A DNA stretch of 64,000 nucleotides from NCBI GenBank assembly GCA_016744595.1, contig JADGEB010000005.1, forward strand, positions 62,001 through 126,000. The letters run 5' to 3'. Shown here in pieces: positions 55,066 through 64,000 of the stretch. How positions within the stretch are numbered: position 1 is the first letter of the stretch; each line of letters starts with the position of its first letter. The DNA comes from Desulfuromusa sp. GTDB taxonomy: Bacteria > Desulfobacterota > Desulfuromonadia > Desulfuromonadales > Geopsychrobacteraceae. The position numbers and the translations under genes were made by a program. The notes beneath the pieces were generated by a model that was not told the origin of the DNA, made no database searches, and saw nothing but the letters and a program-made list of their open reading frames with translations.

Positions 55066-56277
55066 CTATTTAACAGCAGTCAGAATATACACCGGATCAT
55101 AGGCTTCAAATAATTTGTAATTTGAGTGGGGTCGGGTTCTGGCAATATTAATCGTAACCACCTCAACCTGATAACCAGCATTGGCAAAATACTCATTTGC
55201 CGAAGTTAAGGTATCCAGAGTACTGGCATTCAGGACAATCCTGCCGCCAATCGCAAGACGCTGATCAACAGTGTCAAGAATATCCCAGAGCCTGCCACCA
55301 CTGCCTCCAATAAACACACAATCAGGGTCGGGCAATTCGTCCAGACAATCTGGGGCATCACCTTCGGTTAAAACAACATTACGGGTGTTAAATTTTTGCA
55401 GATTCTCTTTGATAAACTGACGACATTCCTCGTTACGTTCAATAGCAAAGATCCGCCCGTTCGGCAGCAGGTGATCAGCCTCGACGCAGATCGATCCAGA
55501 ACCAGCTCCAATATCCCAAAGGCACATATCATGGCGCAATTTCAATTTGGCTAAAGTGACAACCCGTACTTCTTCCTTGGTAATCAGTTTTTTGATGCTG
55601 ACAAATTCGTCATCTGGAATGCCAAAAGTTGGGATATACTGTTGCCCTGTATCCTCATATTCCTTGATCAAAATCAAAACATTGAGCCGGGCAACTTCCA
55701 ACTCAAGTAAGCCTTTAACATCGGTGACACGAATTTTTTCTGTATCCGTTCCCAGGTTTTCACATAGGTATGCCTTATAACCACCACGGTTCCGACTCAG
55801 CAACTCCCTACCGATCGCCCCGGGATTATTGATTTCGTCCGTCAGAATAGCGGCCTTGTCATTAGCAACGATACGATCAACAACATCTTTTAGTGCCCGA
55901 CCATGGACAGAAACAAAAACTGAATCGTCCCAGGGTTCACGAATTTTTGCAAAAGCGTACTGCACCGAAGTCACGTTGGGCAAAAACTCTATCAATTCAT
56001 CGGCAAGGTTACGCAGTAAGTAACGTCCCAATCCAAAAAACAGTGGATCACCCGAAGCGAGAACCACCACGCGACCGTCGCAGACTTGTAAGCGACCAAC
56101 CATCTCCGCCATATTATCGTCATCAAGAGCAAACTTCTCTCCCGAAAAACTGGGAAACAGTTGTAGTAGACGTTGCGCCCCAAACAGAAGTTCACTCTGA
56201 TTAATCAGTTCAAGTGCCTGCGGCGTAAATCCTTCGTGGCCCGCAATTCCGGCACCTATAACATGAATTGATTTCAT
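55066..56277 (-). CDS. cbiET: Precorrin-6Y C5,15-methyltransferase (decarboxylating), CbiE-CbiT fusion
   Basis: The enzyme methylates C5 and C15 of the corrin ring and decarboxylates the C12 acetate in cobalamin synthesis. The 403-residue protein has an N-terminal CbiE-type tetrapyrrole methylase (IHVIGAGIAGHEGFTPQALELI; VVVLASGDPLFFGLG at about 70-84). Its C-terminal CbiT methyltransferase has the SAM motif WDIGAGSGSICVEA (about 254-267). Such a fusion is also called cobL. The next gene downstream would be on its far side, but the terminator at 55021 ends the transcript. Other corrin genes lie outside the window except cobC upstream. Confidence 0.94.
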   Translation of the reverse strand: MKSIHVIGAGIAGHEGFTPQALELINQSELLFGAQRLLQLFPSFSGEKFALDDDNMAEMVGRLQVCDGRVVVLASGDPLFFGLGRYLLRNLADELIEFLPNVTSVQYAFAKIREPWDDSVFVSVHGRALKDVVDRIVANDKAAILTDEINNPGAIGRELLSRNRGGYKAYLCENLGTDTEKIRVTDVKGLLELEVARLNVLILIKEYEDTGQQYIPTFGIPDDEFVSIKKLITKEEVRVVTLAKLKLRHDMCLWDIGAGSGSICVEADHLLPNGRIFAIERNEECRQFIKENLQKFNTRNVVLTEGDAPDCLDELPDPDCVFIGGSGGRLWDILDTVDQRLAIGGRIVLNASTLDTLTSANEYFANAGYQVEVVTINIARTRPHSNYKLFEAYDPVYILTAVK

Positions 56278-56326
56278 TATTTACTCCCTTCAGAATAAAC
56301 ACAGTGTAACGAAAAATGGTTAGTCA

Positions 56327-56926
56327 TCAACCGTTCAGTTGCTTCACGACAGCAATCCCGTCGGTAAAATAATCGATAATATTATGACAACCAAAGTCCT
56401 GCTCAATATGAAATAATCGTTCTAAAGGAGCACCGATAGCATCAAGCAGAATGACTCGGTTAACCCCACCATGGGCGACAATAACAATATTTCCCCCAGC
56501 ATGTGCGGAAATAATCTGTTTTACAACCGGTCTCACCCGCTGAGCCATTTGTAGCAAGCTTTCACCTGAAGGTGGTGATACGTTGACGATATCATCAAGT
56601 CGTGCCTGCCACAAATCTGGATAATCACACTGTAGTTGTTGCCAAGTTTGTCCCTGCCAGTCACCGATATGCAACTCTCGCAATTCTTCGTGATATTCGG
56701 GTTGTGCTTCCTGCAAGAGCGCAATCTGATCAGCGGCCATCCGACAACGATACAGATCACTTGAATAAATTGCACTGAGCTTCTGGTGTTGAAAGCGTCC
56801 TGCAAAAGCCGCTGATTGTTGTCGACCCAGATCGGTCAAACGAACATCGCCTTGACCGTTATAACGTTTATCTTCAAACCCATCAACTTGGCCATGGCGC
56901 AATAGATGAACCCGTGTGGCTTTCAT
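56327..56926 (-). CDS. cobC: Histidine phosphatase, probable alpha-ribazole phosphatase
   Basis: A 199-residue phosphoglycerate-mutase-like phosphatase with the catalytic motif L-L-R-H-G-Q-V (RHG at about 10-12), a second conserved arginine (SDLYRC), Glu in the ELHIGDWQGQTW segment, and the late histidine in VAHGG. The position directly upstream of cbiET supports CobC, which removes phosphate from alpha-ribazole phosphate during cobalamin assembly. The fold alone would also allow a general phosphatase. Its start overlaps the engB stop by four bases. Confidence 0.82.
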   Translation of the reverse strand: MKATRVHLLRHGQVDGFEDKRYNGQGDVRLTDLGRQQSAAFAGRFQHQKLSAIYSSDLYRCRMAADQIALLQEAQPEYHEELRELHIGDWQGQTWQQLQCDYPDLWQARLDDIVNVSPPSGESLLQMAQRVRPVVKQIISAHAGGNIVIVAHGGVNRVILLDAIGAPLERLFHIEQDFGCHNIIDYFTDGIAVVKQLNG

Positions 56927-57525
56927 TCGCCCTCCAACCCTGCAGGATCAAGAGCTGCTTCGATCCGCTCCCAAATTTCTTCACTCCCATCTCGAGTCAT
57001 TGCTGAAAACAAACTGAATGCATCTCTTGGAAGTCCTGTTTCCTCTACAATTTGCTTAATATGTTTCTCCCGTTGAGAACGGTTGATTTTATCTATCTTG
57101 GTAATAACTGGAATCGTTGGCACACCGAACTCTTCCAGCCAATCAAGCATACGGATGTCCTCTTCTCGGGGGACTCTACGAATATCAAAAATAAAAACCA
57201 CCCCATGGAGTGATTCGCGTACTTCGAGAAAAGTCCTGATCATCGGCCCCCAAGCTTTTTTCACCGCCAGAGGAACTTTCGCGTAACCGTAACCAGGCAA
57301 ATCAACGAGAGAAAAATGATCGTTGACATTAAAGAAATTAATCAACTGCGTTCGTCCTGGGGTCGAAGATGTTCTAACCAGCCCCTTTCTGTTGACCAGA
57401 ACATTGATCAACGAACTTTTGCCAACATTACTGCGACCAGCAAAAGCAATTTCTGGCAATTCATTGGGCGGATAATTTCCAGGCCTGGTTGCGCTTTTAA
57501 TAAATTCGGCTGAAGATATTTTCAT
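56923..57525 (-). CDS. engB: Ribosome biogenesis GTPase EngB (YihA/YsxC)
   Basis: An essential GTPase for 50S subunit assembly. At about 200 residues it shows G1 GRSNVGKSSLIN (about 30-41), the T-S-S-T-P-G-R-T segment, G3 DLPGYGYAKVP and G4 TKIDK. The ATG at 57525 gives the standard N-terminus (MKISSAEFIKSA); the frame also opens with TTG 12 bases earlier. It overlaps cobC by four bases, so the two are cotranscribed. Confidence 0.95.
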   Translation of the reverse strand: MKISSAEFIKSATRPGNYPPNELPEIAFAGRSNVGKSSLINVLVNRKGLVRTSSTPGRTQLINFFNVNDHFSLVDLPGYGYAKVPLAVKKAWGPMIRTFLEVRESLHGVVFIFDIRRVPREEDIRMLDWLEEFGVPTIPVITKIDKINRSQREKHIKQIVEETGLPRDAFSLFSAMTRDGSEEIWERIEAALDPAGLEGE

Positions 57526-57576
57526 AGTTCGATCCAATAACCCCTATCTGATTTTCAAGTTATCGGAGGATAACCT

Positions 57577-57657
57577 ATGCAAAACCGATTTGGCAACTGT
57601 CAACAAGACTTCTGGACAATTGTGATTATTATGCTATTAATTGTAGGGTTTGGTTAG
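57577..57657 (+). CDS. 26-residue membrane microprotein
   Basis: An ATG at 57577 preceded by ATCGGAGGA with six bases between, a near-ideal ribosome binding site. It encodes a short polar start (MQNRFGNCQQD) and one membrane helix (FWTIVIIMLLIVGFG), then stops with TAG at 57657. Its layout recalls YjcZ-type single-span microproteins ending in glycine, but no family can be assigned. It sits between divergent engB and ferritin and reads towards ferritin. Confidence 0.6.
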   Translation: MQNRFGNCQQDFWTIVIIMLLIVGFG

Positions 57658-57743
57658 TTTATTTTCCTTTACAGACCCCCACAATCATCACTATAATAGT
57701 AACATATAGATATCAGAATAATTAATCACAAAGGAGACAGAAG

Positions 57744-58247
57744 ATGCTTAGTAAAAAACTTATTGATGCCATCAACGATCAAATTCAATTTGAATATTAT
57801 TCCGCTTTCATCTACAAAGCGATGCAGGCCTATTTTGAAGATGAAGACCTACCCGGTATGGCTAATTGGATGGATATCCAATTTCAGGAAGAAATGTCTC
57901 ACGCTGAAAAATTGTTCCAATTTGTTTGTGAAACAGGTGGCCGTGTTCTGCTGCAATCAATGGAGACTCCACATAACGACTATAACTCTCCTCTGCACAT
58001 ATTTGAAGAAGCGCTGAGACATGAGCAGATTGTCACTGCCAAGATCAACGACCTGATGGATCTTGCTCAACAAGAAAAGAATCACGCAGCACAAATTTTT
58101 CTCCAATGGTTTGTGACTGAACAAATCGAAGAAGAAGCCAATGCCAATCATATTATAGCAAAACTGAAAAGGGTCAAAGAAGATGGTCGTGGGTTGATGA
58201 TGATTGACCAAGAATTGGCAAAACGGGTTTTTGTCCCCATCGCATAA
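57744..58247 (+). CDS. Ferritin (non-haem, FtnA-like)
   Basis: A 167-residue four-helix ferritin that oxidises and stores iron. Ferroxidase residues are visible in helix A (FEYYSAFIYKAMQAYFE, about 15-31), in helix B (EEMSHAEKLF with E-x2-H, about 50-59) and in helix D (QIEEEANANHII). AAAGGAG precedes the ATG. It ends at a strong terminator. Confidence 0.95.
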   Translation: MLSKKLIDAINDQIQFEYYSAFIYKAMQAYFEDEDLPGMANWMDIQFQEEMSHAEKLFQFVCETGGRVLLQSMETPHNDYNSPLHIFEEALRHEQIVTAKINDLMDLAQQEKNHAAQIFLQWFVTEQIEEEANANHIIAKLKRVKEDGRGLMMIDQELAKRVFVPIA

Positions 58248-58283
58248 GAGAGATATCGCTCCCTACATATAGTTTTTACAGCA

Positions 58284-58327
58284 GGTACAAAGAAGGTCAC
58301 ACTACTTAGTGTGACCTTCTTTGTACC
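58284..58327. terminator. Very strong bidirectional terminator after ferritin
   Basis: A 21-base perfect inverted repeat (starting GGTACAAAGAAGG) with only two loop bases lies between the convergent ferritin and dctM genes. Confidence 0.92.
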
Positions 58328-58385
58328 CTGAGAGGGATATTTCGCATCAAATCTGCTTTTTACTCTACAGACTATGAGATTTCAA

Positions 58386-59735
58386 TTATCCCATCGGCTG
58401 AACACCAAAAATTTGTGGAAAAACGATAAAGATAAAAAGGATGATCGTCTGCAATACAATAAATGGCAGTACCCCACGATAAATATGCATTGTTTTGACA
58501 TTGGCAGGCGCAACCCCCTTTAGATAAAAAAGACTGAAGCCGAACGGTGGCGTCAAAAACGAGGTCTGCAGGTTCATTGCAATCATAATGGCAAACCATA
58601 CCGGATTGATTCCGATATTTGCAGCAATCGGAACCAGAATTGGGACAATGATATACGATATTTCTATAAAATCGATGAAAAAGCCAAGAATCATAATCGC
58701 AACCATGGAGAGAATCAAAAATCCCCATTTTTCTCCAGGGAGGTTCATCATGAACTCTTCAACGATCATGTCACCACCAGTATAGGTAAATACCATTGAG
58801 AAAGCCGTTGCCCCCACCAGAATCCCAAATACCATCGCCGTTACTTTTACCGTATCAAGAGCGCTGTTAAACACCACACTAAATGAGAATTCTCGATACA
58901 TCACCGCCAATCCCAGAGCACCAATAGCACCTACCGCAGCAGATTCTGTCGGCGTAGCAATGCCACCGAAAATTGATCCCAACACCAAGACGATTAATAC
59001 CAGTGGTGGCAATATAGCTTTGATCGCATTAAATATCTGTTTGGATTTTGATCCTACATTTCCATCCAAAACAACAGCAGGAGCAACATCTTTTTTAAGA
59101 TAAGCAACAACCAGAATATAAAGAATGTAGACAACAACCAGTGATATGCCCGGCCACACTGCGGCCTGGAAAAGATCGCCTACCGGCACCTGAAATACAT
59201 CACCCAGGATAATCAGTACGATTGACGGTGGGATAATTTGTCCCAGAGTTCCGGCAGCGCAGATCGTACCGCAAGATAACTCTTTACTATAATTATACTT
59301 CATCATGACCGGCAGAGAAATAACCCCCATGGCCACCACGCTAGCCCCAACAACACCAGTGGAAGCAGCAAGAAGTGCTCCGACCAGTACGGTACTAATT
59401 GCCAGACCACCACGAATCTCCCCAAACAAAAATGCCATTGACTCTAGAAGTCGTTCAGCAAGCTTCGTTCTTTGCAGAACAATTCCCATATAGATAAACA
59501 ATGGGATTGCCATCAGAATGGTATTATTCATAAGGGCAAAAATACGGAACGGCATAAAAGCAAACATGTTTTTGCCGATAGTGAATCCTTCCACTATTGT
59601 TCCACTATACATAAGCGATTCGACAACTCCGGCAATCATCCCGAAAACAACTGCAACAGCACCAAAAGTGAACGCGACCGGAAAACCAAACAGCAGCATT
59701 AAAAGAGCTGCAAAAAACATTATAATTCCGATCAT
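58386..59735 (-). CDS. dctM: TRAP transporter large permease DctM
   Basis: The main membrane subunit of a TRAP importer: 449 residues, about 12 spans. Family stretches are FAALLMLLFGFPVAFTFG, AIPLFIYMGIVLQRTKLAERLLE, ASTGVVGASVVAMGVISLPVMMKYNYSKELS and NLQTSFLTPPFGFSLFYLKG. It uses a sodium or proton gradient. Its start overlaps dctQ by four bases. Confidence 0.96.
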   Translation of the reverse strand: MIGIIMFFAALLMLLFGFPVAFTFGAVAVVFGMIAGVVESLMYSGTIVEGFTIGKNMFAFMPFRIFALMNNTILMAIPLFIYMGIVLQRTKLAERLLESMAFLFGEIRGGLAISTVLVGALLAASTGVVGASVVAMGVISLPVMMKYNYSKELSCGTICAAGTLGQIIPPSIVLIILGDVFQVPVGDLFQAAVWPGISLVVVYILYILVVAYLKKDVAPAVVLDGNVGSKSKQIFNAIKAILPPLVLIVLVLGSIFGGIATPTESAAVGAIGALGLAVMYREFSFSVVFNSALDTVKVTAMVFGILVGATAFSMVFTYTGGDMIVEEFMMNLPGEKWGFLILSMVAIMILGFFIDFIEISYIIVPILVPIAANIGINPVWFAIMIAMNLQTSFLTPPFGFSLFYLKGVAPANVKTMHIYRGVLPFIVLQTIILFIFIVFPQIFGVQPMG

Positions 59736-60268
59736 ACCTGCTCCTCCTTGACACTGACATCAGGAGTATCAGTTGACCTGTACATATTGATATTTTTGAT
59801 GATGAAACCAATACTGCTAACGGCCAGCAAGAAGAAAGAAAAAGGGATAACCGCCTTAATTATCCAGCGGTGCGTCAACCCACCCGGATCTCCACTGATT
59901 TCGCCAATATTGTAAGATTCCGCAACAAAATCTATCGAGCCAAAAGCAATCAGCAATGAAAACGGAATTAAGAAAATAATCGTCCCCACAATATTAATTA
60001 TCGCTTGTTTTTTTTTGTTTAAGTTGTCGTAGATCAAATCTACACGGACATGTCCATTTTCCTTAAGAGTGTAGGATATTCCAAGCAGAAACATGACCGA
60101 AAATAAGTGCCACTCCATCTCTTGTAGCGCAATCGATCCAGTTTTGAACAAGTAACGCATGATCACGTCATAAAAAACATTGACCATCATCAAAATCAGC
60201 AGCCCGCCAGAAATGTATCCAATAACATCAGATAGTCGATCATAAAATTGTCCAAACTTTACCAGCAT
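59732..60268 (-). CDS. dctQ: TRAP transporter small permease DctQ
   Basis: A 178-residue four-span small permease subunit with the family-like LQEMEWHLFSVMFLLGISYTLKENGHVRVDLIYD (about 43-76). It couples the binding protein to DctM. It lies 89 bases after dctP, with a hairpin between. Confidence 0.95.
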   Translation of the reverse strand: MLVKFGQFYDRLSDVIGYISGGLLILMMVNVFYDVIMRYLFKTGSIALQEMEWHLFSVMFLLGISYTLKENGHVRVDLIYDNLNKKKQAIINIVGTIIFLIPFSLLIAFGSIDFVAESYNIGEISGDPGGLTHRWIIKAVIPFSFFLLAVSSIGFIIKNINMYRSTDTPDVSVKEEQV

Positions 60269-60295
60269 AGATATCGCCTCTAATTACCTAAACAT

Positions 60296-60330
60296 AACAG
60301 GGCTGACATTTTAAAAATATCAGCCCTGTT
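60296..60330 (-). terminator. Hairpin between dctP and dctQ
   Basis: AACAGGGCTGA and TCAGCCCTGTT form an 11-base stem extended by AT pairs. It lies inside the TRAP operon after the binding-protein gene. By analogy with the livK hairpin it may favour expression of dctP over the permeases. Confidence 0.65.
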
Positions 60331-60357
60331 TATTTGATCTATAAAATTAACTTAAAT

Positions 60358-61428
60358 CTATTTTACTAAGTTATCTCTGACGTAAGAATATTCAGACATT
60401 TCCGTCCACTTTCTAGCTTTTGTCTGAAACTTTTCCTGAGACTCTACAATCTCTTTGAAAAGTGGATTCTTCGCTTTCATGTTTATCAGCAACTCATCAT
60501 TCGACTTTTTCATTGCAGCCATCACAGACTCAGGAAATGTCTTGACCTTGATGTCAGGATTCGTACCAATCATTTTATCCCAAGCTTCTGCACTCATAGC
60601 ATAATTTTCAGCATACATATCGTACGCAGCAACTCGCATAGCCACCCGAAGAATCTCTTTATTCTTGTCTGAAAGCTGCTCAAATTTCTTTTTATTGACC
60701 AGAAACTGCATTTCAGAACCTGGCTCATGCCAGCCAGTGTAATAATACGGCGCAATTTTATGGAATCCCATATTGATATCCATACCGGGACCGACCCACT
60801 CAAGCGCGTCAATTGTTCCTCTTTCGAGGGAGGTGTATAGTTCTCCAGGAGCGATATTAGTTACGGTCAGACCGATGTTTGCCAAAACCTCACCAGCAAA
60901 CCCCGGAATCCGCATCTTCAGACCCTTCAGATCGTCAAGAGACTTAATCTCTTTTCTGAACCATCCGCCCATCTGAACACCGGTGTTGCCACCGGGATAT
61001 GAGTACATATTGTGTTTATTGTAGGCCTTGTTTGACAGCTCCATACCACCACCAAAGTAGTACCAAGCATAGGTTTCGGAACCTGTCAAACCGAACGGCA
61101 TGGAGGTCAACGGCAAAAACGAAAGATCTTTTCCTTTCCAGTAGTAAGAAGCGGAATGCCCCATGTCATACTGGCCCATCTTAACCATATCGAAGACACC
61201 AAAAGGAGCCTTATGCTTGTTCGATGCATCCACCCTGATGGTAAAATCGCCACCACTCATTTTCTCCACTGCTGCTGCCATACTTTCAACAGCACCCACA
61301 AATGGCTGCAATGTTGGGCCCCAAGTCATGGCCAGTTTCCACCGAACTGGCTTTTCAGCAGCAAAACTGCTGGCTGAAAAGGCAAAGAAAACAGCCAAAA
61401 CAAGTACTAAAGTCTTTGTAAATCTCAT
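60358..61428 (-). CDS. dctP: TRAP transporter substrate-binding protein DctP (TakP-like)
   Basis: A 356-residue periplasmic binding protein with a signal peptide (cut near SSFA-AE). The stretches RWKLAMTWGPTLQPF, GGNTGVQMGGWFRKEIKSLDDLKGLKMRIPGFAGEVL and TIDALEWVGPGMDINMGFHKIAPYYY are typical of the 2-oxo-acid-binding TakP subgroup as I recall it. If so, the importer takes pyruvate or a related keto or hydroxy acid. The next gene upstream is L-serine dehydratase, a pyruvate producer, on its own transcript. An AGGAGG-like sequence precedes the ATG. Confidence 0.88.
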   Translation of the reverse strand: MRFTKTLVLVLAVFFAFSASSFAAEKPVRWKLAMTWGPTLQPFVGAVESMAAAVEKMSGGDFTIRVDASNKHKAPFGVFDMVKMGQYDMGHSASYYWKGKDLSFLPLTSMPFGLTGSETYAWYYFGGGMELSNKAYNKHNMYSYPGGNTGVQMGGWFRKEIKSLDDLKGLKMRIPGFAGEVLANIGLTVTNIAPGELYTSLERGTIDALEWVGPGMDINMGFHKIAPYYYTGWHEPGSEMQFLVNKKKFEQLSDKNKEILRVAMRVAAYDMYAENYAMSAEAWDKMIGTNPDIKVKTFPESVMAAMKKSNDELLINMKAKNPLFKEIVESQEKFQTKARKWTEMSEYSYVRDNLVK

Positions 61429-61715
61429 ACTTCCTCCTAGCTTTATAGGTCATTGTTTTTCGGGATCCGCATCGTCTCCACCAATCCCATTCGAAAATCG
61501 ATATATGTCGTTGTAAGAGAAGAGGAGCATCGCTGTCAATTAAAAACAACGTTTGGAATGGTTTATATTTCAAGAATTTTTAAAATAATTAAAATAATTT
61601 CTGACTGTGCCCAAAGCTATCCATAATATGTAATTTGTCTAGAGAAAAACGGTCAGTTCAACATTAGCAGCACATAAAAAATTGTTTGGGCTCAGTACCC
61701 ACATGACAAGCGATA

Positions 61716-62930
61716 CTAATCCTTTTGGCGTTGTCGGTATGCATGAGCAATCCCCCCAGCAGATGTTTCACGATACAGTGATGGCAAAGCTTGGCCGGTT
61801 TCGTTCATCACCAAAGTAATTTCATCCAAACTAATTTTATGTTCCCCACCTGAGAGCAGCGCAAAGTGACAACAGCTCAAGGCGCGAGTCGCTGCATGGG
61901 CGTTACGCTCAATACATGGAATTTGTACCAGGCCGTTGACCGGGTCGCAAGTCAAACCAAGGTGGTGTTCTAGACCCATCTCTGCCGCATATTCAATCTG
62001 CCTGGCAGTACCACCGTGGAGCTGAGTTGCTGCTGCAGCTGCCATCGCACAGGCGGTGCCAATTTCCCCCTGACAGCCAACCTCAGCACCAGAAATTGAC
62101 GCATTATACTTAACTAGATTACCAATCAATCCAGCTGTTGCCAAAGCGCGCAAAGTATCCTCAGTGCTAGATTCCAATGTTTCGTTCAAATATCGCAGGA
62201 CTGCGGGAAGAACTCCACTAGCTCCACAAGTTGGCGCAGTAACAATCATGCCACCGCTGGCATTTTCCTCCGAAACAGCTAGAGCATATGCCCATATTCT
62301 GGCATTATTTTTCATGTGAGATCCATACAGCCCAGATTTTCTATAGAAGGTGTGAGCTTTACGTCCCAGCCCCAGGCCACCAGGAAGAACCCCAACATGC
62401 TCCAATCCCTGATTGATTGCTGAAGACATAACATCCCAGACCTGACTAAGAAACTCTGGAAAGTTGTCATCCTCATAGCTCAATACATGTTCCCAGATCG
62501 ACTCGCCACTGCGATCCAAAGAATCAAGGATGGAAGACATTGTTGTTAGAGGGTAGATCAAAGGAGGAGCCACCAGCTCTTCACTATCCTGAAGAGCCCC
62601 CCCACCAACACTGTATACCTCCCAGCTGTGCAAGATTGAACCAGAGTCAGCTATTGACTCAAAGCGCATGCCATTAGGGTGCAAGGGAAGTTGTTTTTCA
62701 GGAGACCAAAGAAGTTCCAGCCTTGCCTCAATAGGTTGAAAGATATCTGTCAGAGCTTTATCGGTCAAGTGTCCACGCCCAGTGGCAGCAAGGCTACCAA
62801 ACAACGTAACTCGGTAACATGCTGCATCAGGGTACCGTTTCAAAAATATCAGAGCCGCTTGACGCGGTGCCATGGTGTGACTGCTGGAGGGTCCAGTACC
62901 AATACGGTAGAGTTGACGTAGCGATTCCAT
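61716..62930 (-). CDS. sdaA: L-serine ammonia-lyase (iron-sulphur)
   Basis: This oxygen-sensitive 4Fe-4S enzyme converts L-serine to pyruvate and ammonia. The 404-residue single chain contains both domains. The N-terminus has IGTGPSSSHTMAPRQAA, and cluster cysteines are expected among TAPTCGASGVLPAV, VGCQGEIGTACAMAAAA and CDPVNGLVQIPCIERN. It is a little shorter than typical 450-residue forms, mainly in the N-terminal domain. It is preceded by the histidine kinase gene on the same strand, with a 77-base gap. The 287-base gap before dctP (61429-61715) is AT-rich and shows no sigma-54 match. Confidence 0.94.
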   Translation of the reverse strand: MESLRQLYRIGTGPSSSHTMAPRQAALIFLKRYPDAACYRVTLFGSLAATGRGHLTDKALTDIFQPIEARLELLWSPEKQLPLHPNGMRFESIADSGSILHSWEVYSVGGGALQDSEELVAPPLIYPLTTMSSILDSLDRSGESIWEHVLSYEDDNFPEFLSQVWDVMSSAINQGLEHVGVLPGGLGLGRKAHTFYRKSGLYGSHMKNNARIWAYALAVSEENASGGMIVTAPTCGASGVLPAVLRYLNETLESSTEDTLRALATAGLIGNLVKYNASISGAEVGCQGEIGTACAMAAAAATQLHGGTARQIEYAAEMGLEHHLGLTCDPVNGLVQIPCIERNAHAATRALSCCHFALLSGGEHKISLDEITLVMNETGQALPSLYRETSAGGIAHAYRQRQKD

Positions 62931-63007
62931 GCCTCATGCTCCCATAAATGTTGCTGCTTCTAAAACTTACGAAATTCCTTGGCAATTTGATTAAATGGCC
63001 GAATCAA

Positions 63008-64000
63008 TTATTTCCCCTTGGAAATTGGCAAATCGACAATAAAGGTGGCTCCGCCTCCCGGAGTTTCTTCAACCCAGACATTACCATCAAAAACCCGGGC
63101 AATTTTTGCTACAGTTGCCAAACCGATCCCAGTTCCAACAGATCCCTTGCTACTGCTACCTCGCTTGAAAGGCTCAAATACCTCTTCTCGTTCTGCGGCA
63201 GCAATGCCCGGGCCATGATCTGCCACAACAAAGCGAATCCGATCAAAAAATTGCCGGCCAGAGACTTCAATGCATGGATTAGATTTAGCAGCATACTTCA
63301 ATGCATTCCCGAGCAAATTCCTGAATAGATCCGCTAATAGAGATTCAGGGATTTTGACTTCAGGAAGCTTTTTTATTTCAACTTTTGCTTGGCATTCTAA
63401 AACCTTGTCTGCCAATTCCAGAAGAATATCCTCAGCAATCAAAGTTGCATCAATCGTCCGGTCAGGGACTTTCATCTGCCCAACCCGCGACAAAGACAAT
63501 AAATCATCCAAAAGATCCTTCATTTTTTCAGCTGTTTTTTTTATCTCGGTAATACACTCACGGCCAATATCATCAAGTTGTTTATCAGAACGTTCTTCAA
63601 GAAGCTCGGCAAAACCGATCAACGGTGTTAGCGGGGAACGAAGGTCATGAGATACCGTTGAAACAAAGGCATCTAACTCACGATTTGTCTGCTGCAGTTG
63701 TCGCTTCGTCTCTATACGCTCAGTAATATCCCGGCTGACACCAAGTTTACGGGTTGGATTTTTTGCAGATGGGTACGGAGAATGAACAACTTCATAAGTG
63801 CGCTCGATCTCACTCAGAGTCTTCTCCTGATGAACAATATGCCCCTGTAAGACCTGTTTTAACGGGCAATCTTCACACACTTGTTCTCTTTGATAAATTA
63901 CCTGATAACAGGGTTTTTCACCGATTTCACCAACCTCACCGATAATATCCAACATTGCCTGGTTGGCAAAAAAGATACGATAGTTAGCATCACAGATATA
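63008..64000 (-). CDS. PAS-containing sensor histidine kinase, 5' end cut by window edge
   Basis: The frame remains open through base 64000, so the N-terminus is missing. The visible part holds a PAS domain with a cysteine pair (CEDCPL) and PAC-like GVSRDITERIETKRQL, then a HisKA domain with the phosphoacceptor in FVSTVSHDLRSPLTPLIGF. The ATPase domain follows: N box NLLGNALKYA, VADHGPGI and GTGIGLATVAKI. No receiver domain follows. It may detect a small molecule through PAS; a partner response regulator is not in the window. It is upstream of sdaA on the same strand. Confidence 0.93.
   Translation of the reverse strand, partial: YICDANYRIFFANQAMLDIIGEVGEIGEKPCYQVIYQREQVCEDCPLKQVLQGHIVHQEKTLSEIERTYEVVHSPYPSAKNPTRKLGVSRDITERIETKRQLQQTNRELDAFVSTVSHDLRSPLTPLIGFAELLEERSDKQLDDIGRECITEIKKTAEKMKDLLDDLLSLSRVGQMKVPDRTIDATLIAEDILLELADKVLECQAKVEIKKLPEVKIPESLLADLFRNLLGNALKYAAKSNPCIEVSGRQFFDRIRFVVADHGPGIAAAEREEVFEPFKRGSSSKGSVGTGIGLATVAKIARVFDGNVWVEETPGGGATFIVDLPISKGK

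Overview
The window looks like a chromosome segment from an anaerobic, amino-acid-using member of the Desulfuromonadia (Geobacter/Desulfuromonas relatives). This is inferred from gene content: oxygen-sensitive glycyl-radical and Fe-S enzymes, sigma-54 control, Sel1 proteins beside cheV, a TRAP transporter, a fused cbiET, and a moderate-to-low GC impression. No rRNA or other taxonomic marker is present, so the assignment is tentative.

Layout. 1-5.2 kb: 3' part of a glycine-betaine/proline ABC ATPase gene (proV), then Sel1 protein - CheV - Sel1 protein. 5.3-17.5 kb: a proline utilisation locus with a PAS/sigma-54 activator, pruA, proline dehydrogenase, a complete livKHMGF-type ABC transporter, a universal stress protein, a second sigma-54 activator paralogous to the first, and csaA. 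17.5-24.2 kb: mixed accessory genes, namely an exported LigE-type ATP-dependent DNA ligase, an alkyltransferase-like DNA-damage protein, a membrane methyltransferase-like protein, two paralogous periplasmic sensor proteins with no output domain, a site-2 protease, an LpxR-like lipid A deacylase and a TylF-family methyltransferase. 24.5-30.4 kb: a chemoreceptor, rsgA, an M23 peptidase and a small membrane protein. 30.5-39.8 kb: a hydroxyproline dehydratase-type glycyl radical enzyme (hypD), its activase (hypE), three integral-membrane exporters, a DUF554 protein and glutamate dehydrogenase. 40-44.5 kb: an ECF sigma/anti-sigma pair facing a secreted Yx(FWY)xxD protein, a PKD lipoprotein and a decayed tRNA-Pro. 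44.6-55 kb: a PPDK-like protein diverging from gltBD, then an OmpA lipoprotein. 55-64 kb: cbiET, cobC, engB, a 26-residue membrane microprotein, ferritin, a TRAP transporter, L-serine dehydratase and the 3' part of a histidine kinase gene.

How the genes fit together. Three textbook or near-textbook sigma-54 (-24/-12) promoters lie in front of pruA, hypD and gdhA. This suggests one regulon: proline enters through the Liv-type transporter and is oxidised to P5C by proline dehydrogenase. Hydroxyproline is dehydrated to P5C by HypD. PruA oxidises P5C to glutamate, and GdhA releases 2-oxoglutarate and ammonia, or GltBD reassimilates the ammonia. Two PAS/sigma-54 activators bracket the transport locus. 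TGCA-N4-TGCA palindromes at the first activator's start codon and about 145 bp upstream of the pruA promoter are candidate binding sites. This integrated regulon, the output-less sensor pair, the tRNA-Pro relic and two unannotated short ORFs with strong ribosome binding sites are the observations most worth following up.
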